Shown: in pieces, positions 50,725 to 59,354 of the stretch
How positions within the stretch are numbered: position 1 is the first letter of the stretch
How the letters are laid out: each line of letters starts with the position of its first letter
Assembly (NCBI GenBank): GCA_002437495.1
Contig: DJQA01000013.1
Coordinates: forward strand, 53,532 to 117,531
Direction: 5' to 3'
From: Prevotellaceae bacterium UBA6398
Lineage (GTDB): Bacteria; Bacteroidota; Bacteroidia; Bacteroidales; Bacteroidaceae
DNA length: 64,000 bases
Position numbers and translations under genes: made by a program
Notes under the pieces: generated by a model
What the model was told of the DNA's origin: nothing
Seen by the model: the letters and a program-made list of their open reading frames with translations, nothing else
Database searches by the model: none

Positions 50725-51563
50725 ATGTTGAGAAGCAAGGTTGATTTCGACTTGAAGGCGTTGCAGAGGGAATACCTCAAGATAATGGATATGTTCGATG
50801 CCGTGTGCCGCGCCCACGGACTGCGTTACTATATGGCGTGCGGCACCATGCTCGGGACTGTGCGGCACAAGGGGTTCATCCCTTGGGATGACGATGTGGA
50901 TCTGTATATGCCCCGGCCGGACTATGACACGCTGTGCCTGCACAGTGCCGAATGGCTGCCGGCGGACATGAAGCTCTGCAACCAGGACACCGACATAACT
51001 TTTCCGCACTACTACGGCAAGGTGAAGGACACCGGCACCACGTTTGTGGAGCGCACGTATCTTGGGCATTACGGTGGGGCGTGGATAGACATCTTCCCCA
51101 TTGACGGCGCACCCGAGAACGAGGCGGAGCGGAAAAGGCACGTGAGGCGTTTCAGCGGTGGCGCAGGATGCAATATTATGTTTACCGCAATCCGTGGAAG
51201 CACGGACACAACTTGGGCGGGGCGTTTGTGTGGCTGCTCTAGAAGCTGTATTCAAAAAGCTATGTGAACCATAGGCTGCAAAAGGTGATACGTGAGTTTT
51301 CGTTTGACGACCACGACCTGCTCATGCCGCATAATGACAAGCAAAAGACGTTCACCAAGGAGACGCTCGGCGTGAAGCCGGTGGAGTATGAGTTTGAGGG
51401 CAGGATGTTTTACGGCATGAAAGACTACGACAAATACCTCACCACAATCTTCGGCGACTACATGACCCCTCCGCCCGAGGACAAGCGCGTGGTGCATCAC
51501 AATATAGAGTATTGCGACTTTGATTTGCCCATAGCCGAATACCTAAAAAGAAAGGGAAAATAA
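50725..51563 (+). pseudogene. LicD family protein, broken by a frameshift and a stop codon
   Basis: The first 142 residues are intact LicD: GLRYYMACGTMLGTVRHKGFIPWDDDVDLYMPR (nucleotidyltransferase-like DDD site) and GAWIDIFPIDGAPENEAERKRH. At 51150-51152 one T seems lost, shifting the frame. In the next frame the family-like sequence continues (QRWRRMQYYVYRNPWKHGHN), meets a TAG at 51240-51242, and resumes to 51563 (YGMKDYDKYLTTIFGDYMTPPPEDKR). LicD proteins add phosphocholine or related groups to surface glycans. Two independent lesions argue for a pseudogene rather than a sequencing error. Confidence 0.85.
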
Positions 51564-51587
51564 GAGGAAATCCGCATCGGCTCTATA

Positions 51588-51633
51588 AAACAATCATCCC
51601 GGCTGACGCAAAAGTCTGTCGGGATGATTGTTT
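51588..51633. terminator. Bidirectional terminator between licD and the HmuY-like gene
   Basis: AAACAATCATCCCG (51588-51601) pairs with CGGGATGATTGTTT (51620-51633), 14 bp. It serves the convergent ends of the licD remnant and the protease/receptor operon. Confidence 0.88.
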
Positions 51634-51648
51634 GTTATGCGCCGCAGC

Positions 51649-52032
51649 TTATTCGTAGGTGTCGGTGGCGTAGCCTGATGCGGGGGCTTGTTTAAGGGTA
51701 GAGTAATCCTCCTGTGATTCTTGAATGCCGCCAAGTCCTGTTCCCGATGCTCCGCTGTTTGTGCGTATCAGGTCGCCGCAGATTGCAATATCCCAGTCGG
51801 TGCGCTTAGCCCATTCGCCATCGGCAATGCTGTCGCCGAAGTTGCTCACGCCCACCTGTTTGTTTTGCTCAAGTGAGTAGTAAACCCACTTGTCGTTGCT
51901 GTTGGATATAGGTGCAGAGGTGTTTTCCCTGCCAGTCTTTATTTCGTCGGCATTGGGCGAGTCGGATGAGCAGGAGACAAACGTTGCGCTTAATGCTATG
52001 ATTATTGCGGGTATTATTCGTATGGCTTTCAT
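51649..52032 (-). CDS. Short HmuY-like lipoprotein (N-terminal half of the HmuY fold)
   Basis: A 127-residue lipoprotein (signal ending TFVSCSSDS, acylated Cys 21). The mature part has KWVYYSLEQNKQVGVSNFGD and TDWDIAICGDLIRTNSGASGTGLGGI, which match the N-terminal half of HmuY-family haemophores. The protein then ends, where HmuY normally runs about 80-100 residues more. The missing half has a likeness at the end of the adjacent C1 peptidase. It overlaps that gene by 1 nt and is followed by a terminator, so its short length does not come from a visible frameshift. Confidence 0.7.
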   Translation of the reverse strand: MKAIRIIPAIIIALSATFVSCSSDSPNADEIKTGRENTSAPISNSNDKWVYYSLEQNKQVGVSNFGDSIADGEWAKRTDWDIAICGDLIRTNSGASGTGLGGIQESQEDYSTLKQAPASGYATDTYE

Positions 52033-53456
52033 CAGTTAAGGAATGTGTAGTTCATTTTTATGTTGTCGCGGCTGCCCGAGAATTTCAGTTTTGCCATATG
52101 GCCGTTTGCTGTGCGCACAACGTAGGTTTTGTTGCTGACATTTCCTTTATCATCGAGTGTGCTTAGGCTGCTTGCGGAGAAGTGTCCGGGGTGCAGGGTG
52201 GAGATGCTGAAAGTGTTGCTTCCCAATTTCAGTGTTTTGCCTTTTATGTTTCTGCATACATATTCCACGGGCTTGTTTCCGCGGTAGTCGTATACGGAAA
52301 GGTAGTCGATTGTGCCTTCGCCGGCTTTTCCGCGCTGGCTGCGCACAATGTTTAGAAAGTATCGCCCGTATTGTGCGTTTTCTGATGCCATGTGGTCGGT
52401 GTAGTCGATACCGAATTCCAGGATGCCTTTTGTTGCTTCGTCGCCGTAGCTCCCCGTCATGGCGTAGTCGCCGCCTTGGTTGTCAACTATAATGCTGTTG
52501 TAGTTGTTGGGCGTTGACTGTGCGTAGGGGTTGGGGTCTGCCCCGTATGCAAGCCGCAGGTCGTTGCGCGATGAGTAGTTCACGCGTATCTTGTACATAA
52601 TCTTTGGTTCGTGTACATAAACATCGCATCCCTGCATTGTTGAGCTCAGAGACACTTCGCTTATATCAACGCGGTTTGTGAAGAAATGGTAGGGAAGATA
52701 GAACCTGCCGTTGTCTGCCCACCAGTTGCCCCATGTGTTTACCACTATGAATGCGCCGTGTTGGGTGTTGCCGTCGGCATCGGTGCTTTCAACCGTGTCG
52801 TCATACCCCGCAATTGTAAGCGCGTGCGCTCCTGTTGTTGCGAGCTTGGTGAGTATCGACTTGTAGCCTGTGAGGCTCGGCCCGTTGTAATGGTCGTTTA
52901 TTGTCCAGTTGGAGGAGCGGGTGGAAAATGTGAGTACTCCACCCGTTTTGGAGCCGTTGCCGTGGTCGTAGAGATACTGTTTGATTTTTTGCAGCTCCTC
53001 TTCGGTTGTAGCATCGTACTTTGTTATTTTCTTTACGCGGTAGCGCGCGGCATTATGATATTTTTCGTAGCCCGATGCCCATTTGAACTGGTAAACCGAG
53101 GCATAGCCGTAGTCGGCTTCGGTCATAACGCCAAAGTTTCTTGCTATCATAAGCCCTTCGTCCACAAAGCCGCCATTGTCTCCGCCATCGTTAACGAAGT
53201 TCCAGGTGAAAAGGTAGGCGAATTGGTTTGCCGTGCTTGCCGAGGCATTGCGGTTTAGCAAACGGTTTATCTCGTATGTGAACATATAGCCTATGCCTGA
53301 GGCTTGGGCGCACGAGCCGCCCTTTTGGTCAACAAGCGGTGGAAAGTAAACCAACTTGGAGTTGTCGACAAAGGAGGGTAGTGCTGCGGCGTTGGTGCAT
53401 ATTGCACACATTACCGCGAAAAGATAATGTTTAATGCTCTTTGCGTTGTGCATCAA
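52032..53456 (-). CDS. Exported papain-like cysteine peptidase (C1) with HmuY-like C-terminal tail
   Basis: A 474-residue exported protein (signal peptide to about residue 26, ending NAAALPS). The papain-like catalytic residues are visible: Cys 49 in PLVDQKGGSCAQASG, His 211 in TGAHALTIAGYDD, and Asn 240 in FIVVNTWGNWWADNGRFYL. Beyond about residue 270 a beta-rich region follows. The last ~40 residues (KTYVVRTANGHMAKLKFSG...MNYTFLN) resemble the C-terminal strands of HmuY. Proteolysis of host or dietary protein is inferred. It overlaps the C25 gene upstream by 4 nt. Confidence 0.78.
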   Translation of the reverse strand: MMHNAKSIKHYLFAVMCAICTNAAALPSFVDNSKLVYFPPLVDQKGGSCAQASGIGYMFTYEINRLLNRNASASTANQFAYLFTWNFVNDGGDNGGFVDEGLMIARNFGVMTEADYGYASVYQFKWASGYEKYHNAARYRVKKITKYDATTEEELQKIKQYLYDHGNGSKTGGVLTFSTRSSNWTINDHYNGPSLTGYKSILTKLATTGAHALTIAGYDDTVESTDADGNTQHGAFIVVNTWGNWWADNGRFYLPYHFFTNRVDISEVSLSSTMQGCDVYVHEPKIMYKIRVNYSSRNDLRLAYGADPNPYAQSTPNNYNSIIVDNQGGDYAMTGSYGDEATKGILEFGIDYTDHMASENAQYGRYFLNIVRSQRGKAGEGTIDYLSVYDYRGNKPVEYVCRNIKGKTLKLGSNTFSISTLHPGHFSASSLSTLDDKGNVSNKTYVVRTANGHMAKLKFSGSRDNIKMNYTFLN

Positions 53457-55654
53457 TTTTTCTTGCTTTTTGTTCTGTTGTAGGTTTTGAGGGCCTCATT
53501 GCGCACCTCGGGAGCATAGTTGCTGTCTTCGCTCACTTGTTTTGCGAACTCGGCTATCGTCGGTGCCTGATATGAGCAGTTGCGCCATCCGAGAGATTCG
53601 AGTATCATTGTTTGCACCTCCGGATTCTTGGTGGTTTTCACTGTTTCGATGAGTCGCCCTATTTCGTATGGCGGGGTGAAGTTGCGTGTTATGCGTATGG
53701 ATTGCCGACGGCGTTTGATAGGGGTTTCCTCATTGCAAACTTCATCAATGGTTTCTAACCATTTCTTTGCGCTGCTGCTTATGGCTTTTGCTATGCTTTT
53801 GCGCACTTTGTCTTTGTTGAGATAGCATATGCTGTCGTTGTCGAACCGGCGGGCAAATTCTGCCATAAGTTTGTCTTCGGGAAACATCGACAATGCGTTT
53901 TGGGCACTGAAGTTGCAGCGTTCCGATGTGTTGTTGCTTATGGAAACGCTTATCAGGGCGGGAATAAGGCGCGGATCGCCGCTCTTGCTCACATAGTTCA
54001 GCGAGAAACGCTGCACGAGTTCGTAGCTATCGCCAACGCCAAGGCTTACAGCTTTTATGAAGTCGTCGTTGTGGTCCTCGGAAAGTGATGTCAGGGCCTG
54101 CACCCTGACAAGTGCCGATTTTGAGTTGCGGAAAAAGTTGAGCAATTCGGCGGAAGAAATCTTGCCGGCCTGTTGGTATTGCTCGATTGCCATGCTTTTG
54201 AGGTCGGGATATTTGTCGTTCTTGAGGTATTTGGTCCATACTTTGTAGTTGTTGGCCGCAAGAAGTTCGTTGATGTCGCCCGCAGCCGGGTCGGCAGACG
54301 CAAAAGAGAACGTGGGGTCGCCTATAACCTGGGATTCCAGATAGCCGCTGAAGCGCGGTATGAAGCCCACGTTTGCACCAAGCCCCAAAAGGCCCATATA
54401 GCGGTCGCTCCACTTGTCTTGTAAAACGTTTACGGAATTTGCGATTACGGCAACGGTCTTGCCGGGATTGAAGATGTATTCGTTTGCGATGCAGTCGTCA
54501 AGGTGGAATGACCCTGTGAAGCATGCGTCAATCATAATAACCCGGCAGTTTGGCTTGTATCCATGGGCTTTGAAGTCGGCAATGGTGAGGTCAATGTCTG
54601 CGTTATCGATAGAGTCTTTTCTTATTACATCGGGGTCGTAAGCATCGCTGAGCCACGAAGCCGGAACGTCCATGAATTTAAGAAGCTTGGCTATTGTGCT
54701 GTCCTTGTCCTTGCCTTTGTCGTCAACGGCGTGGTGGAGATTGGCACGTAGGTATGCCTTTATGAAATCTTTTGCTTGCCGGGGCGATTTGACATCGGGC
54801 AGGTCGTCCAAATATTGCGTGTCGGGTGCGCCGTGGTGATGTAGAATGGCATAGTCAAGTTCGAGACGCTGAAGCTCGTTCATAAGAAGATATTTCGTTA
54901 TGTTCTGCTGGTCGTGCGATATGTAGCCAATTCCGTTTTTTTGCTGCAACAGCCATGGAAAGTGTTCGTATAGCCCGAGCTTTTCATCGATGCGCGCCAT
55001 TACCGATCCTGAAACATATCCATGTCCATTGAAGTATAGCGTTTGGTCAAGTTTGTTTTTGGTGCGCTTTTCTGCCACAACTTTCCTAAGATAGGCGCGC
55101 AGTTTATCGTATCGGCTTGTTCCGCCGGCATCTGTGGGGCGTATGCGCCCGGAATAGATTGTGGGGCGAAGGTATTGCCTTGATTCAGCCTTTAGCGAAT
55201 AGTAAAAGTATGGTTTCACGGAATCTTTGTCTAAAAACTTGAACTTAAGTCCCAAGTCATCATAGAACCTGTCTGAGGGGACGGAAGATTCGCGTCTGTC
55301 GAATTTTTGATTCATTTTGAATGCAGATGTCATGTGCTGCGCGTCGCGTATCATGGCTACAGGTATGTCGCCTAATAAGACTGCCCCCTCAATGGGGAAC
55401 GACTTTTGGAAGTGCAGCCTCGCAAGTTCTGTGCGAATAGAGTCGGGCACGCCCCATTTATCTTGTACTATATACACTTTCAGACCATTGACATCTTCTA
55501 TGGCTTTTGCATAGTCGTTTATTTCGTTTTTGGCTTCTTGGTAGCTTTTTGGGTCAACCACGATGGCGAAGCCTCTTTTTACAGCAGCGTTGGCTTGCAG
55601 TGTTGCGCAAAGTGCAATTACGGCAAGAATAGTGTTAGTAACGATTTTGTGCAT
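53453..55654 (-). CDS. C25 (gingipain-like) cysteine peptidase with C-terminal helical repeats
   Basis: A 733-residue exported protein (signal to about residue 23). The clan CD catalytic dyad is His 274 in YAILHHHGAPDTQ and Cys 378 in VIMIDACFTGSF, with the C25 block SQVIGDPTFSFA near 445. From about residue 500 come HEAT-like helical repeats (SALVRVQALTSLSEDHNDDF, EVQTMILESLGWRN). There is no recognisable type IX sorting domain, so the enzyme is probably periplasmic. It is a paralogue of the next C25 gene: both C-termini end with a EALKTYNR motif. Confidence 0.85.
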   Translation of the reverse strand: MHKIVTNTILAVIALCATLQANAAVKRGFAIVVDPKSYQEAKNEINDYAKAIEDVNGLKVYIVQDKWGVPDSIRTELARLHFQKSFPIEGAVLLGDIPVAMIRDAQHMTSAFKMNQKFDRRESSVPSDRFYDDLGLKFKFLDKDSVKPYFYYSLKAESRQYLRPTIYSGRIRPTDAGGTSRYDKLRAYLRKVVAEKRTKNKLDQTLYFNGHGYVSGSVMARIDEKLGLYEHFPWLLQQKNGIGYISHDQQNITKYLLMNELQRLELDYAILHHHGAPDTQYLDDLPDVKSPRQAKDFIKAYLRANLHHAVDDKGKDKDSTIAKLLKFMDVPASWLSDAYDPDVIRKDSIDNADIDLTIADFKAHGYKPNCRVIMIDACFTGSFHLDDCIANEYIFNPGKTVAVIANSVNVLQDKWSDRYMGLLGLGANVGFIPRFSGYLESQVIGDPTFSFASADPAAGDINELLAANNYKVWTKYLKNDKYPDLKSMAIEQYQQAGKISSAELLNFFRNSKSALVRVQALTSLSEDHNDDFIKAVSLGVGDSYELVQRFSLNYVSKSGDPRLIPALISVSISNNTSERCNFSAQNALSMFPEDKLMAEFARRFDNDSICYLNKDKVRKSIAKAISSSAKKWLETIDEVCNEETPIKRRRQSIRITRNFTPPYEIGRLIETVKTTKNPEVQTMILESLGWRNCSYQAPTIAEFAKQVSEDSNYAPEVRNEALKTYNRTKSKKN

Positions 55655-55695
55655 ATTGTTGTGTTAAATTGTTATGTATCTGTGAAATATTTGCT

Positions 55696-57651
55696 TTAGC
55701 GTTTGCTCCATGTTATCCGGTTGTAGGTTTTCAGAGCCTCCTCGCGCAACGCATTGCTTTGCGAGGTGTCCTCGCTTAGCTGTTTTGCCGCTTTGGCTAT
55801 TACATGGGCCTGGTATGAATATTTGTACCACCCCATGGCTTCTATCAGTGCGATACGCCTTGCATCGTTCTTGCTTTCTTTTATGAACTTAACAAGGTCG
55901 GGAATGCGTGAATGCGGGCAATACAATCTCATACAGGAGGCACCGAACTCGAAAGCCTTGTCGCTGAGAGTGTCGGCGATTATAGCGTCAACCTCCTTTT
56001 CCCAATAGTTCCCGTATTTGGAAATAATTTTGTAGTATTTCATGCCTACGGAATCTTTGTCAACAAAATTAACCCCGGGCCAAATTTCGTTGTATGTTCT
56101 TTGCAGCACGTCTTTCGAAAAAAACTCTATAGCCATCCTTGCATCGGTTTTCACTCTTGCCGAAGTGCTTGGGTTAATCCATGTAAGAATAAGCGGTTTT
56201 GCCAGTTCCTCGCTACCGTTGAACCTGATGTAGTTCATGGCGAAGCGTTGCACCAACTCGTAGCGGTCGTTTGCTGCAACGGCTATTCCTTTAACGAAGT
56301 CGGCGTTGTTGAGGCGCGCCAGCAGTTGAAGGGCTTGCATTCTCACCTGGTCGTATGGGGAGGTTTTCAGCATTTCCAGCAATTTCGGTGAACTTACTTT
56401 GCCGTTCCAATAGTCTTGTGTGAGTTTCCAAACCATGCCGTCTGCGGTTTTGCTTTCCTTGATACCTGTTTCGGGGGCGAAGCAGAATGTAGGGTCGCCT
56501 ATTATGTGGCTTTCGAGAAGTTCCTGTTGGTTGTTCACTTCCCCTATGGTGTGCCCGAAAGCAAGCAAGCCGAGCATACGGTCATACCATTTATCTTGGA
56601 TTACGTTTACGCTGCCTCCCATGCAAGCCACTGTCTTGCCGTTTGAGAAAATGTACTCGTTTGCAATGCAGTCATTGTTTTGGAATGCGCCGTTGAAGCA
56701 CGCGTCGAAAATCACAATGCGCGAATTGGGGCTGAACCCATATTCTGCAAAATCGGGGATATGAAGGTCGCGCATTTTCTTGTCATAATCCTTGGGCATG
56801 TCCTTATGTTCCTTGCCAAGGTATTGGGTATCGAAATCTCCGTGGTGATGGAGTACGCTAAGGTCCAGGTTCTCGCTTTGTAGTTCGTCCATAAGTGTGA
56901 ACTTTATGTATTTTTCCTGGGCATAATCCATGTATTTCACGGTTTCCCCGGTGTAGCTCTTGAGCCAAGGGAAATGCTCGTAATATTGTATTTTCTCATC
57001 CATTGTAGCTACGCGGCTTTCGTCTATCGAACCCGAGCCGGTAAAATGGAAAATACGGTCGAGCTTGTTGTGCGCGTTCTTTTCAACCACAACCTTGCGT
57101 AAGTATCTGCGCAGTTTGTCATAGCGGCTTGTTCCTCCTGCATCGGTGGGGCGTATTCTGCCCGAAAACAAATTGCTGTGTATGTATTGTTCCGAACCGC
57201 CTTTCAGCGAATAGTAAAAAAGGGTTGAAGTGCTGTCTTTTTCAAGAAATCGGAATTGCAGTCCGAAATCATCGTAATATCGGTCGGATGGCACGCTCGA
57301 CTGTTCTTTTGGTAAGCTTTGGCTCATTTTGAAAGCAGAGGTGAGGTGTTGCGCATCGCGTATCATAGGAATGGGTATGTCGCCTATGAAAACCACGCCC
57401 TGTATCTTGCCTTGCTTATACATGCTGTGCAGGCATGAGCGTATGGAATCGGGCACTCCCCAACGGTCAACAATAATGTAAACTTTCATATTGTTTACGT
57501 CATTTATTGACTTTGCATAGGCCTCCACTTCGCTTTTGGCCTCGTCAAGGCTTTTCTTGTCGATAATGATGGCAAATCCTTTTGCTGCCTTTATCGGCTG
57601 CAAAAGGATGAGTGTAAGGACAAGTAATGTCGCTGTTTTTTTTATCGTCAT
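55696..57651 (-). CDS. Second C25 (gingipain-like) cysteine peptidase
   Basis: A 651-residue exported protein (signal to about residue 22, ending LQPIKAA). The dyad is His 270 in LSVLHHHGDFDTQ and Cys 318 in IVIFDACFNGAF, with SHIIGDPTFCFA after it. The N-terminal region (VYIIVDRWGVPDSIRSCL, AMIRDAQHLTSAFKM-type) parallels the upstream paralogue closely, and helical repeats fill the C-terminus. It lacks a sorting domain. The pair probably arose by tandem duplication. Confidence 0.85.
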   Translation of the reverse strand: MTIKKTATLLVLTLILLQPIKAAKGFAIIIDKKSLDEAKSEVEAYAKSINDVNNMKVYIIVDRWGVPDSIRSCLHSMYKQGKIQGVVFIGDIPIPMIRDAQHLTSAFKMSQSLPKEQSSVPSDRYYDDFGLQFRFLEKDSTSTLFYYSLKGGSEQYIHSNLFSGRIRPTDAGGTSRYDKLRRYLRKVVVEKNAHNKLDRIFHFTGSGSIDESRVATMDEKIQYYEHFPWLKSYTGETVKYMDYAQEKYIKFTLMDELQSENLDLSVLHHHGDFDTQYLGKEHKDMPKDYDKKMRDLHIPDFAEYGFSPNSRIVIFDACFNGAFQNNDCIANEYIFSNGKTVACMGGSVNVIQDKWYDRMLGLLAFGHTIGEVNNQQELLESHIIGDPTFCFAPETGIKESKTADGMVWKLTQDYWNGKVSSPKLLEMLKTSPYDQVRMQALQLLARLNNADFVKGIAVAANDRYELVQRFAMNYIRFNGSEELAKPLILTWINPSTSARVKTDARMAIEFFSKDVLQRTYNEIWPGVNFVDKDSVGMKYYKIISKYGNYWEKEVDAIIADTLSDKAFEFGASCMRLYCPHSRIPDLVKFIKESKNDARRIALIEAMGWYKYSYQAHVIAKAAKQLSEDTSQSNALREEALKTYNRITWSKR

Positions 57652-57679
57652 AGTTTGCTTTTCTTGTTTTGCATACGGT

Positions 57680-59266
57680 TTACAGGGTTAGGTTAAGGCC
57701 GAAATCCATGTATGTGTGCGACTTTCCGTCATAGCGGTTACTGTATTCGTTGTCGCCGTTGTAGAAGTGGCATGAAGTCTTACCATAAACAGTTAGCCAT
57801 GTCGGGGTTTTGTATAGGCTTATGGGTATGTTAAGAGCCAATCGCGCGTTGAAGCCCGCCGCTTTTGCGGTAACGTATTCAAAAGCTGGGGCGGTGTATT
57901 CCGTGAGCAGTTTGTTGCGTACTGTTCCGAATGTCGGCGTTCCCAGGGTTGTACGGTACGATGCGCCCACAGAACTTTCGAGCCTGAGTTTGTTTATGTT
58001 CCAATTTTTCGTTCCTTCAACAATAACGTTTGCAACGGTGTATTGCTGCTTGTTTACGTCAAGCTCATATTGTGTGATGTCGGCGTTGTAAATTCCGAAT
58101 TTTGCGCGTGCCGACCAATCGGGCATTTCGTCCGTCAGTCCGTCTATACGGTATTCAACGGAAGCATCGGCATATGTGGCTTCGTGGATTTTGTCCTTGC
58201 TTAGTATGTTGAAGTATATCAGGTTTGCATGTTCTGTGTCGACCTTGCGTTCCTGGTCATACCAAGTTCCTTCGCTTTTGTTAAGTCCTGCGCTTACGGA
58301 TACGTTGTGGCGCAGTGCGTCAGAGCCGAATGTCAGGCGGTCGTATAGCGACAGTTTGTTGCTTTTGTAGTCTCCGCCTTTGAATGTAAATCTTGAACCG
58401 CCGTCTTCTGCGTTCTCCGAGTTTGTGTTGAAGCCGAGTTCGAGCAAATTGTCAAACGCTCCCAACTTGGCGTTCCATTGGGCGTTTACCCCAAGGCGTG
58501 TGCCCTCGTAGTTGCGCTTTCCGCTGCCGCCATCGTTTGTTGTAAAGGTGTAGTAGTCGCCCATGCCTTTCATTAGGAAGTAAATGTTGCTTACAAGCCC
58601 ATTTATTACGGTGTGGGATATGTCGGAGCGGAAAATGTCGATATCTGCCGAAAGTCCCACGCTGTGCCTGTCGGAAATTTTGTACCACGCGCCGGGATTT
58701 ACGAGAAAGTGCATCGAGTTTGTTTTCGGGCGCGGGTCTTCCTGGTCGGATAGACTTCCTGTTATGTATTTCAGTTTCAAACCGGCAATGAAATTGTCGT
58801 TAAAACGGTATGCCGAACCCATGTGCAGGGTGAACTCCTCGGTGTTTACATTACTGTTTATTGAGTCGCCGAGAACAAACGGGTTTTCGGGTGTTATCAT
58901 ATACGTACTGTTCCATATGCGGTTGTAGTCTTTGCTGTTCAGGTACTTGATATTGCCGGACAAACTGAATTTGCCTATTTGTTTAAGTCCGGAAATGTCA
59001 AGCGTAAAGTCATTGTGCTTGCCTGATTTGTCAACAGCGTGGAATGCGCCTCTCTCAAAGTGTCCGTTAAACGTAATGTCGGCCAGAGTCTGAACCTTGT
59101 TGAACGAAAGCGCCACAGGGTTGTGGCTTTCGCTGTAGATATTGTTGAGAAAGTTAAGTTCTTTGTAGTTCAGCCGGTCTTTGCGCGTGCTGTCGCTGTT
59201 GGTTACTGCGGCTTCAATTTGTGTTGAAATCGCGAAGAGGGTTATAAAGAAAAAAACTTTTCTCAT
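57680..59266 (-). CDS. DUF6850-type outer membrane beta-barrel protein
   Basis: A 528-residue protein with a signal peptide (MRKVFFFITLFAISTQIEAA). The rest is long alternating strand sequence (FTLDISGLKQIGKFSLSGNIKYL, FTLHMGSAYRFNDNFIAGLKLKYI, LDFGFNTNS-type), ending YMDFGLNLTL as outer membrane barrels do. The size and its place beside DUF4876 and a TonB receptor point to the DUF6850 family. Function unknown. The start is set at 59266; the frame is open 13 codons further, over a hairpin. Confidence 0.75.
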   Translation of the reverse strand: MRKVFFFITLFAISTQIEAAVTNSDSTRKDRLNYKELNFLNNIYSESHNPVALSFNKVQTLADITFNGHFERGAFHAVDKSGKHNDFTLDISGLKQIGKFSLSGNIKYLNSKDYNRIWNSTYMITPENPFVLGDSINSNVNTEEFTLHMGSAYRFNDNFIAGLKLKYITGSLSDQEDPRPKTNSMHFLVNPGAWYKISDRHSVGLSADIDIFRSDISHTVINGLVSNIYFLMKGMGDYYTFTTNDGGSGKRNYEGTRLGVNAQWNAKLGAFDNLLELGFNTNSENAEDGGSRFTFKGGDYKSNKLSLYDRLTFGSDALRHNVSVSAGLNKSEGTWYDQERKVDTEHANLIYFNILSKDKIHEATYADASVEYRIDGLTDEMPDWSARAKFGIYNADITQYELDVNKQQYTVANVIVEGTKNWNINKLRLESSVGASYRTTLGTPTFGTVRNKLLTEYTAPAFEYVTAKAAGFNARLALNIPISLYKTPTWLTVYGKTSCHFYNGDNEYSNRYDGKSHTYMDFGLNLTL

Positions 59267-59301
59267 TTTGTTGTGAATTATTGTTTGTTTATGTTTGAAA
59301 A

Positions 59302-59337
59302 GCATTGGGGCGGCGGTTTTGCGTGCCGCCCCAATGC
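59302..59337 (-). terminator. Hairpin inside the protease/receptor operon (attenuator candidate)
   Basis: GCATTGGGGCGGC pairs with GCCGCCCCAATGC, 13 bp with a 10-nt loop. On the minus strand it is followed by TTTTC. It separates the receptor and DUF4876 genes from the barrel and protease genes and may reduce read-through. Confidence 0.65.
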
Positions 59338-59354
59338 CGAATGGCTTTATATTA

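Noticed and set aside
53453..57651. C25 peptidases as type IX secretion substrates
   Set aside because: Neither protein ends in a sorting domain; both end in helical repeats with basic tails.
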